A DNA stretch of 29,887 nucleotides from an uncultured Eggerthellaceae bacterium (GTDB lineage: Bacteria; Actinomycetota; Coriobacteriia; Coriobacteriales; Eggerthellaceae), in contig CAKTYF010000013.1 in NCBI GenBank assembly GCA_934631995.1, positions 1 through 29,887 of the forward strand. The letters are read 5' to 3'. The translations under genes were made by a program, and so were the position numbers. How positions within the stretch are numbered: the first letter of the stretch is position 1; every line of letters begins with the position of its first letter. The notes under the pieces are model-generated. The model was not told where the DNA came from. It ran no database searches and worked only from the letters and a program-made list of their open reading frames with translations. Positions 23,869-29,887 of the stretch are shown piece after piece.

Positions 23869-24751
23869 GAAGAGCCGCCGGGGTGGCTTTTGAGGCGGGT
23901 CGCACTCCTTCGGTTGGTGCTTCGAGCTGCGTCATGGAAGTGACCGCATAGCGCGACCCCTGCGCGCCCAATGCATTTTCGGGTTGCTGCATTTCCGTCA
24001 AGTTGCACCAATAGCGCACGGGCATATGCTGACGGCGCAATTCGGGGTTGTAACGTGCGTCAATGGACAGCGTGCGGTAAAACAAGCGCCACGCATCTTG
24101 CATAAGGCATTCTTCCGAGGAATATATCGGTGCGTTGAAGCAGCTGGTGTTTACAAGATACCAGCTGCTTTTTTCGTACACGCCGGCAACATGGTGCACT
24201 TCATCGTAGATAGCGAATGGCTGGTCGTTGAATCGCGCAGCAAACCAATTCATGACCAGGGGAATCACATTATCACGCGGGTTGCATACTGCAAACCATC
24301 CACCGCTTTCCAAATGAGAAAACCGTACGAATTGGCGCATGCGTTCGCATTCAACGTCCACGGCTTTCACCAGGCGCATAAGTTCGCCAACAACGGGGTC
24401 TGCCAGCTGGTTGAGCAGATATCTGCGTTCCTTCATGAGTTTCTTCACAAAGTGAAAGACGGTGGTTCCCGCATGGGGGTCGCTGGAAACCGACGCTTTC
24501 TTTACGGCTTCAAACGTTGTCTTGCCTCCAGCGCTTGCGATGCCGCGCGCAACACGCTGCGCATGGGCAACGTCGGTCTCAATTTGTCGTTCTTCTTGCC
24601 CCAAGCGCAGCTGCAGTTGATTGCGTGGCGCAATATCTAACGGGTTCTCATGGTTGGCGTAAGCAGCAAATATGGCGCTGAACAGCCCTTCAAGGGTTCC
24701 ATCGTAGCTGTAGGCAAGCTCAAGGGCGGCTTCTTCGATGTGCGTTTTCAT
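23837..24751 (-). CDS. TIGR03915/DUF4130-family putative DNA repair protein
   Basis: A 304-residue protein of the family that accompanies the TIGR03916 radical SAM protein. Recognisable segments are AYSYDGTLEGLFSAIFAAY-like at the start (about 12-31), HFVKKLMKERRYLLNQLADP (about 119-138), RFSHLESGGWFA and SWYLVNTS. The biochemical role is unproven; the family name says putative DNA metabolism or repair. Its ATG overlaps the stop of the radical SAM gene by four bases (ATGA), so they are translated together. The last 60 residues are Pro/Ala/Gln-rich and less conserved. Its 3' end overlaps argD on the other strand. Confidence 0.88.
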   Translation of the reverse strand: MKTHIEEAALELAYSYDGTLEGLFSAIFAAYANHENPLDIAPRNQLQLRLGQEERQIETDVAHAQRVARGIASAGGKTTFEAVKKASVSSDPHAGTTVFHFVKKLMKERRYLLNQLADPVVGELMRLVKAVDVECERMRQFVRFSHLESGGWFAVCNPRDNVIPLVMNWFAARFNDQPFAIYDEVHHVAGVYEKSSWYLVNTSCFNAPIYSSEECLMQDAWRLFYRTLSIDARYNPELRRQHMPVRYWCNLTEMQQPENALGAQGSRYAVTSMTQLEAPTEGVRPASKATPAALPNKDVPQQQE

Positions 24752-26139
24752 TGGCTCACCAGTGCTTTCTGAGGTGTGCTCTGTAAAAGCTGTTTTCCTG
24801 ATAGCGCGGGTTGCATAAGTGCCGACGTTTCGCTGTCGAACAAACTCATTTGACCTGGTAGCACCTTGTTAGCGCGTCTTCCGTGACGTCCTCCGTTGAT
24901 GGGGCCTGCAAGCACGCTATGGAGTCCTTCGCGCGAGAAATCAACGCCTGAGCCGCAATAGGAACCGTTGCACGTGATGAAAAAGCGTGCGCGTTTATAG
25001 GCAATGCCGAGTTTTTTGAGCTCTGCTTCTCCCAGTGCATGTGTGCGTCGTGCTTTCACGATAAGACGTGCTCCTTTTGCGCCAATGCCAGGGACACGCA
25101 GAAGCTCTTCGAGGGGCGCTCTGTTGACTTCAATGGGGAAGAAGTCCAGATGGTTGAGCGCCCAATTCGCCTTCGGATCAACATCGGTTTCCAGGAAGGG
25201 GTGGGCTTCGTCGATTATTTCGGTCACGTCGAATTGATAGAAGCGCAACAGCCAATCTGCCTGATAAAGGCGATGCTCGCGATTGAGTTGGATGGCGTCG
25301 TTTTGCGGCAAGCGTGCATCGGTGTTCACGGGAAGATAAGCGCTGAAAAACACGCGTTTCAAGTCCATCTGTTGATAGAGCGCAGCTGATAACGTTAATA
25401 TTTGAAAATCGCTTTCAGGGGTCGCACCAATAATCATTTGAGTGCTTTGACCTGCGGGAACAAATGCACGCTGCTTTTTTCGCGGACGCGAATGCGTCAG
25501 ATACGTGGTGTTTCTGCGTGCAAGACTACGCGATTCGGCATCTTCGGCAGAGCTGTCGCGAATCTGGCGCATAGGGGCCAAAATCGACTGCTTGCTTTTC
25601 TGCGGGCAAAGCAGTTGCAAACTCTTTTGGCTGGGCAGCTCCATGTTCACGCTCATGCGGTCGGCAAGCCTGCCCAATTGGTCAACAAGTTCGGGAGAGG
25701 CGCCAGGAACCGCTTTCGCATGAATGTAACCGTTGAAACGATGTTCTTCGCGCAGTATTCGCAACGTTTGAATCATAAGTTCGGTGGTGTAATCGGCGTT
25801 TTTAATGACTCCCGAACTCAGGAAAAGCCCTTCGATGTAGTTGCGCCGGTAAAACGATATGGTTAAATCGGCAAGCTCTTGTGGGGTAAATGCGGCGCGC
25901 TTTACTTCGTTCGAATGTCGGCTTGCGCAGTAAGCACAATCGTAGACGCACACGTTTGTCATGAGAACTTTCAGCAGAGAAATACAGCGTCCATCTGCGG
26001 TGAAGCTGTGGCAGCAGCCGGCGGACAGGGCGTTGCCAAGCTGTCCTTTACGTGCACCGCGATCCACCCCCGAAGAGGTGCAAGCGACATCGTATTTCGC
26101 AGCGTCTGCTAATATTTCCAGCTTCGCAAGAACGTCCAC
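24748..26139 (-). CDS. TIGR03916-family DNA modification/repair radical SAM protein
   Basis: A 463-residue radical SAM enzyme. The cluster motif is C64-x3-C68-x2-C71 in NVCVYDCAYCASRH. LEILADAAKYDVACTSSG near the N terminus is typical of TIGR03916, VPGIGAKGA (about 349-357) is a helix-hairpin-helix DNA-binding motif, and Q430-M-S-L-F434 matches the QxxLF-type sliding-clamp-binding peptide. GTG at 26139 is chosen: AAGGAGG (plus 26145-26151) is 5 bases upstream and the protein then starts like its relatives. A longer TTG start (26193) has no good ribosome site. The promoter carries two LexA-type boxes. The reaction is unknown; a role in damage repair is inferred. Confidence 0.92.
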   Translation of the reverse strand: MDVLAKLEILADAAKYDVACTSSGVDRGARKGQLGNALSAGCCHSFTADGRCISLLKVLMTNVCVYDCAYCASRHSNEVKRAAFTPQELADLTISFYRRNYIEGLFLSSGVIKNADYTTELMIQTLRILREEHRFNGYIHAKAVPGASPELVDQLGRLADRMSVNMELPSQKSLQLLCPQKSKQSILAPMRQIRDSSAEDAESRSLARRNTTYLTHSRPRKKQRAFVPAGQSTQMIIGATPESDFQILTLSAALYQQMDLKRVFFSAYLPVNTDARLPQNDAIQLNREHRLYQADWLLRFYQFDVTEIIDEAHPFLETDVDPKANWALNHLDFFPIEVNRAPLEELLRVPGIGAKGARLIVKARRTHALGEAELKKLGIAYKRARFFITCNGSYCGSGVDFSREGLHSVLAGPINGGRHGRRANKVLPGQMSLFDSETSALMQPALSGKQLLQSTPQKALVSQ

Positions 26140-26198
26140 AAGCACCTCCTTCGCAGCCTGCGGTTGATAGGCAGAGCCTTCGTTAAATTCCAAAAATA

Positions 26199-26212
26199 AG
26201 AACTTCTGTTCG
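26199..26212 (-). promoter_or_regulatory. LexA (SOS) box 2, downstream of the transcription start
   Basis: Minus-strand CGAACAGAAGTTCT contains GAAC-N4-GTTC with perfect arms, the core of the Gram-positive/actinobacterial LexA box. It would lie about 10-20 bases after the predicted start of the radical SAM transcript. Confidence 0.65.
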
Positions 26213-26227
26213 CTTTTATGTTATGCT

Positions 26228-26256
26228 ACTATAAGCAAACAAATGTTCGTTGTCAA
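26228..26256 (-). promoter_or_regulatory. Promoter of the radical SAM repair pair with LexA (SOS) box 1
   Basis: On the minus strand TTGACA (plus 26251-26256), exactly 17 bases, then TATAGT (plus 26228-26233). The spacer holds CGAACATTTGTTTG (plus 26236-26249), which fits CGAAC-N4-GTTYG exactly. LexA bound here would block RNA polymerase directly. Confidence 0.85.
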
Positions 26257-26322
26257 GTTATATAAATGAGTAGTTTATTGGGCTTTGAGGAGCGACGCGT
26301 TATAAATTCATGGGGCCTATTC

Positions 26323-26351
26323 TTGAAAATATAGCTTCTAAGCTATATAAT
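26323..26351 (+). promoter_or_regulatory. higBA promoter with operator palindrome
   Basis: TTGAAA (26323-26328), a 17-base spacer and TATAAT (26346-26351) lie 17 bases before the toxin ATG. The perfect 9-bp inverted repeat ATATAGCTT/AAGCTATAT (26329-26337 and 26340-26348) fills the spacer and part of the -10, a natural site for antitoxin repression. Confidence 0.8.
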
Positions 26352-26368
26352 CTGAAAAGCGAGGATAT

Positions 26369-26764
26369 ATGTGGAAGGTTGAACTTGAATACATCGTTGA
26401 TTGGCTTGATAACTTAGATACCGAGACGATTGCAAAGATATTTGCTTCATTGAAGAGGTTGGAGCGGGAGGGTCCCAATTTAGGTAGACCTTTGGCGGAT
26501 ACGCTTTCGGGAGCTCGCGTTAAAAATCTGAAAGAGCTGCGACCTGCGTCTCCAAAGGGTTCGGAGATAAGGATTATATTCGCTTTTGGCCCCTTGAGAA
26601 ATGCAGTTATGCTGCTTGGTGGGGATAAAGCTAAGGGAAAGAACGGCAAGACGAAATGGTCCGAATGGTATAAGAGGGCGATTCCTAAGGCGGAGACAAT
26701 TTATTTTGACCTTTTGGAAAAACTAAGGAGCAGGAATGAGCAACTTGGACGAATATCTGGCTAA
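26369..26764 (+). CDS. HigB/RelE-type toxin (phage-derived Gp49-like family)
   Basis: A 131-residue toxin of the RelE/HigB superfamily. LKRLEREGPNLGRPLADTL (about 28-46), VKNLKELRP (51-59) and EIRIIFAF (66-73) are the conserved segments, with R59 and R68 among the usual catalytic arginines. Such toxins cleave mRNA, mostly on the ribosome. The ATG is behind GAGGA at short spacing. It precedes and overlaps its antitoxin by 29 bases (toxin first, as in higBA). The block is more AT-rich than flanking genes, which suits mobile toxin-antitoxin DNA. Confidence 0.88.
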   Translation: MWKVELEYIVDWLDNLDTETIAKIFASLKRLEREGPNLGRPLADTLSGARVKNLKELRPASPKGSEIRIIFAFGPLRNAVMLLGGDKAKGKNGKTKWSEWYKRAIPKAETIYFDLLEKLRSRNEQLGRISG

Positions 26765-27038
26765 ACGAGGAGTGACGCCTGCCCAGATGGAGCAGGCGGA
26801 GCGGGAAACCCACGCTTTAGTCGAGGCATACAATCTTCGTGAAGCTCGAAAAGCATCTCATATGACGCAGGTGCAGGTCGCGAAGGCCATCGGCGTGTCG
26901 CAGAACCGCGTTTCTCGTATGGAGAATGGTGACCTTGGGGCGATGAGCGTTGATTCATTGCGTAGGTATGTTGCGGCGCTGGGGGGCAGCTTGACGCTTG
27001 TAGCCACGCTTCCCGGAGGTCGGTTCGAAATAGCGTAG
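26736..27038 (+). CDS. HigA-type XRE-family antitoxin
   Basis: A 100-residue antitoxin. The helix-turn-helix of the XRE/Cro type lies at about residues 36-90: REARKASHMTQVQVAKAIG, then VSQNRVSRMENGDL, and MSVDSLRRYVAALGG. The N-terminal helix (about 1-30) probably binds the toxin. The ATG has AAGGAG a few bases upstream inside the toxin gene. It presumably represses the operon at the 26329-26348 palindrome. Its 3' end faces the MFS gene with a 47-base gap in which no clear terminator is seen. Confidence 0.9.
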   Translation: MSNLDEYLAKRGVTPAQMEQAERETHALVEAYNLREARKASHMTQVQVAKAIGVSQNRVSRMENGDLGAMSVDSLRRYVAALGGSLTLVATLPGGRFEIA

Positions 27039-27085
27039 TCACAAGCGCATAGCGCCGCGCGAAAGAGCCGCCGGCGTGTTACGCG

Positions 27086-29032
27086 TTACGCCCCAACGCT
27101 TTGCTGCGTGAGCAGCGATTCGTGGCTTTTCATGTACTGCGCCATGGCGAACTTCGTGATATCCGAGCGGTTGATGATGCCCACGATAACGCCGTCGTCA
27201 AGCACGGGCACCTTCTTCAGGTGGTTTTCACCCAGCACGCGGCATACCACGGACAAGCGATCATGGATATCTACGCAAATGATTCCCATATGCGCGATGG
27301 AGGTGACCGGCTGCTCCATTAGGGCTTTCAGACGTTCCTCGAACCCAGCAGAGTTGGCGCTGCCCACCGAGCTGCGAATAAGCATGCTTACAGGGTCAAC
27401 GTATTCCTTGTTGTTTTCCTCGCCAGAAAGCGCGCGCAGAATGTCGCCATCGGAGATGAAGCCCACCGCTTTGCCTTGTGCATTGACAATCGGAACGGCG
27501 CTTACGTCCTTCTCCACAAATGCGGCAGCGGCTTCTGCGACCGTTGCGGTGTCGTCGATGGTGAACACGTCGCGCTTCATAATCTGCTCCAGCGTGAAGC
27601 GACGCTGTCCGCCCTCGTCGGCGCTTACGTTGTGTGCTCGGTTGCTCTTCACCAGTGCAATGGACAGAATCATAACCAGTGCGGCAATGCAGGAAGAGAA
27701 AACGAATGCAACATCGAAGCCCAGCGCATTTGCGGCATGAATCTCAAGACCTGCACCCGTGCCTATATTCGTTGCGAATGTCGAGATAGAAACAATAATT
27801 GCCGTTCCCAGCGCGCCTGCTACCATACGGGTGGTGTTGCTGATGGACGAGCCATGGTTCATCAGTCTATCGTCAAGCGCGTTCATGCCCCACGTGCTAA
27901 TGGGCATGTTGATCAGGGCAAAAGCCGCGTTGCGCATGGCCATGCATGCACCCACGGCCCATAAGGGCGTGTCCAGGTTGAAAAAGCACATGGGAATTGT
28001 GGCAACCGTGAATAGAGCGCCGCCGCCAATTGCTAGTTTGCGCGGTCCCTTCTTATCGAAAAGGCGTCCCACAACGGGGTTCAAAACCGCCATAAGAATG
28101 GCGCCCGGAATCATGGTCAAGCCAGACATCGTAGCGGAATAGCCCAGCGTCGATTGAATGAAGATGGGGATAAGGATTGGTCCGCACATAAGTCCCGGTT
28201 GCAGAACCACAATGATGATGGTCGAAATGGCGAAGCGCTTGTTCTTCAGGATGTCCACCTTCAACATGGGGTAATCCATGTGAAGCTGACGATGCACGAA
28301 GAACGCCAGGATGAGCACGCCCAGCAGAATGGAGCCAATAACCAGGGGCGAAAATCCTACGGTGCCCATCATGCTGAAGCCGTACAGCAGCGAACCCAAG
28401 CCCAGCGAAGAAGAGATAACGGAAAGCTTGTCCATGCGGCTTTTGCGTTCGCGTTTGCCGCCATCGCCATTTTTGAGCGCAATCAGGCCTGCAATTATGC
28501 CCGCTGCGGAAAGTCCCGAGACGATATAGAACAGAACATGCCAATTAAACGAGTCGATAACAAGGCCGGAAAGCGTTGGTCCGGCAGCAGGGGCTACGGC
28601 GTTGACCAGGCCGAACACGCCCATCGCTTGCCCGCGATGCTCCACGGGAAACGATGTCATGAGCTCGGTTAGGCACATGGGCATAAGCATGCCCGCGCCC
28701 ACGGCTTGCAACATACGGCCAACCAGCAATAGCTGGAAAGACGGGCCCCATGCGGCGAAAAGCGATCCTGCAAGGAAAGCGACCATGGCACAGGTGAACA
28801 GCGTGCGCGTGCTGTAATTATCAATAAGGTGCGCCACAATAGGTACCATAATGGCGTTCACGATGGTGAAGCCGTTCACAAGCCACTGCACTGTTGCCGT
28901 ATCAATGGAGAATTCCACCATGATGGTGGAAAGCGCAGGGGTGATAAGCGTTTGATTGAGCAGCGTGACAAAAGAACCGCAGGTCAACACGGCAAGGCCG
29001 ATAAAGTTTTCACGCGATAGACCCATTATCAT
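27086..29032 (-). CDS. DHA2-type MFS transporter fused to two C-terminal CBS domains
   Basis: A 648-residue protein. Residues 1-465 are a drug:H+ antiporter-2 type transporter with about 14 membrane helices; GRMLQAVGAGMLMPM (105-119) and the GPTLSGLV segment (151-158) are the motif C/A regions of EmrB-like exporters. Residues 478-648 are a CBS pair: CBS1 at about 480-537 (VPIV...GFISDGDIL) and CBS2 at about 574-630 (VPVLDDGVIVGIINRSDI). CBS pairs usually bind adenine nucleotides and gate the attached protein; this fusion is unusual for MFS. The ATG has AAGGAG 7 bases upstream. It follows the amidohydrolase by 48 bases and probably shares its transcript. The exported substrate is unknown. Confidence 0.9.
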   Translation of the reverse strand: MIMGLSRENFIGLAVLTCGSFVTLLNQTLITPALSTIMVEFSIDTATVQWLVNGFTIVNAIMVPIVAHLIDNYSTRTLFTCAMVAFLAGSLFAAWGPSFQLLLVGRMLQAVGAGMLMPMCLTELMTSFPVEHRGQAMGVFGLVNAVAPAAGPTLSGLVIDSFNWHVLFYIVSGLSAAGIIAGLIALKNGDGGKRERKSRMDKLSVISSSLGLGSLLYGFSMMGTVGFSPLVIGSILLGVLILAFFVHRQLHMDYPMLKVDILKNKRFAISTIIIVVLQPGLMCGPILIPIFIQSTLGYSATMSGLTMIPGAILMAVLNPVVGRLFDKKGPRKLAIGGGALFTVATIPMCFFNLDTPLWAVGACMAMRNAAFALINMPISTWGMNALDDRLMNHGSSISNTTRMVAGALGTAIIVSISTFATNIGTGAGLEIHAANALGFDVAFVFSSCIAALVMILSIALVKSNRAHNVSADEGGQRRFTLEQIMKRDVFTIDDTATVAEAAAAFVEKDVSAVPIVNAQGKAVGFISDGDILRALSGEENNKEYVDPVSMLIRSSVGSANSAGFEERLKALMEQPVTSIAHMGIICVDIHDRLSVVCRVLGENHLKKVPVLDDGVIVGIINRSDITKFAMAQYMKSHESLLTQQSVGA

Positions 29033-29080
29033 GGCAGGACTCCTTCCTGGTGTTCTGTGATGCGAATGCGCGGTGCTCTG

Positions 29081-29872
29081 TTACGCTACGGAAAATCCCA
29101 AGAAGCGCTCGGCGTTCTTCCACAGGATTTTTTCCATCTCGTCGTCGGTCAGGTCAAGGCTGCGCAAAAATGCCAGCTCAGAGGTGGGTTCCCACATGGG
29201 GAAGTCGCTGCCGAACAGAATGCGATCGGCGCCGTAGATGCGGATGAGCTCCTTCGCGCGCTGGGCACCCACGAACGCAAATGAGCTGGAGCAGTCCATG
29301 AAGCAGCTCTCATCCTTCATGTATTCCACCGCCATATCGGGCACGCTCCAGCCACCGAAATGCGCTGCGTTCACTTTCAGCTGGGGAAACGTGTGGCAAA
29401 TGTTCTTGATGCGGCGCGGGTGCGAATAATCGTAGCGATAATCGCCCGCGTGCAGAATCAGACATGCGCGACCTTCGATCATCTCATAAATGCGCATCAT
29501 GCGCGGATCATCGGCGTTTACATATTGAGTGTCGGGGTGGATTTTCATGCCGTGCAGCCCTGCGGCCAGGCAGCGTTCGATTTCGGCTTCGGGATCGTCA
29601 AAATCGGGGTGCATGGTCATGAATCCAATGAACTCGGGGTGCTGCTGGCATTGTTCGATGATGAAGTTGTTGATGCTGGTCACGTTATGAGGCTTCACGG
29701 CCACGGAATGGACAATGGCATGCGTGATGCCGCCTTGCTTCATGTATTCAAGCAAGCGACCTGCGGTGCCGTCGCCGTCCATCTCCAAAGAGTAGAAATC
29801 GCCGACAGATTGCACCGCGCGGGCGGCAATCTTTTCCGGGTAAATATGACAATGCGCATCAACGATAGGCAT
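29081..29872 (-). CDS. Amidohydrolase-family (COG2159) metal-dependent hydrolase
   Basis: A 263-residue TIM-barrel protein of the amidohydrolase-2 type. The N-terminal metal motif is DAHCH (H7, H9), with GMKIHPDTQ and LILHAGDY in mid-protein and GSDFPMWEP near the C terminus, where D is the catalytic aspartate. Members are decarboxylases or hydrolases of small acids; the substrate is not predictable. Two adjacent ATGs are possible (29875 and 29872). The second is preferred because the ribosome site AGAGG is 7 bases from it and only 4 from the first. It lies upstream of the MFS-CBS gene and is probably co-transcribed, so its product or substrate may be the exported compound. Confidence 0.88.
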   Translation of the reverse strand: MPIVDAHCHIYPEKIAARAVQSVGDFYSLEMDGDGTAGRLLEYMKQGGITHAIVHSVAVKPHNVTSINNFIIEQCQQHPEFIGFMTMHPDFDDPEAEIERCLAAGLHGMKIHPDTQYVNADDPRMMRIYEMIEGRACLILHAGDYRYDYSHPRRIKNICHTFPQLKVNAAHFGGWSVPDMAVEYMKDESCFMDCSSSFAFVGAQRAKELIRIYGADRILFGSDFPMWEPTSELAFLRSLDLTDDEMEKILWKNAERFLGFSVA

Positions 29873-29887
29873 CATGCTACCTCTTCT

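Noticed and set aside
26140..26193. Longer TTG start of the radical SAM repair protein
   Set aside because: It lacks a good ribosome site, while the GTG at 26139 has AAGGAGG at 5 bases and gives the family N terminus.

Overview
The window looks like chromosomal DNA of an anaerobic actinobacterium of the Coriobacteriia, most likely the Eggerthellaceae. This is inferred from gene content: a DMSO-reductase-type molybdoenzyme module with its chaperone, a seven-helix GGDEF protein, an arginine operon led by the uncommon form of ArgC, and moderately GC-rich, strongly SD-led genes. No rRNA, tRNA or CRISPR array was seen. Species cannot be named from this sequence alone.

Layout. (1) 1-2656: the 3' end of a DmsA-like catalytic subunit, then dmsB, dmsC and a TorD/DmsD-family chaperone, closed by a clear terminator. 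(2) 2688-4730, minus strand: an accessory islet with an ATPase carrying a DUF234 nuclease-like domain and a BrnT/BrnA toxin-antitoxin pair, each behind its own AT-rich promoter with a palindromic operator candidate. (3) 4731-5616: gene-free DNA with a 228-bp element bounded by 50-bp inverted repeats and a degenerate 57-bp-period repeat. (4) 5617-12599: a zinc-ribbon protein, a GtrA-like membrane protein, a YgiQ-type radical SAM protein, a beta-carbonic anhydrase, a convergent phosphohexomutase, and a membrane GGDEF protein. (5) 12600-13414: gene-free DNA holding a second, inverted and diverged copy of the element, plus strong hairpins. (6) 13415-18165: meso-diaminopimelate dehydrogenase, a Cys-rich small-domain protein, and a 987-residue MenE-MenC-like fusion. 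(7) 18166-23868: a LysR regulator, then argC-argJ-argB-argD behind a leader rich in ARG-box-like half-sites. (8) 23837-26256, minus strand: a TIGR03916 radical SAM / TIGR03915 DNA-repair pair behind a promoter with two LexA-type boxes. (9) 26323-27038: a HigB/HigA-type toxin-antitoxin pair. (10) 27086-29872, minus strand: an amidohydrolase followed by a DHA2-type MFS transporter fused to two CBS domains.

Most interesting points. The MenE-MenC fusion keeps the three enolase-superfamily metal ligands, yet both catalytic lysines and the adenylation lysine are replaced in an intact frame. The radical SAM repair pair appears SOS-controlled and its radical SAM member carries a candidate beta-clamp-binding motif. 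Two inverted copies of a MITE-like element lie in the two largest gene-free gaps. The MFS-CBS fusion suggests nucleotide-gated transport. All function calls rest on motif recognition by eye; no database search was run.
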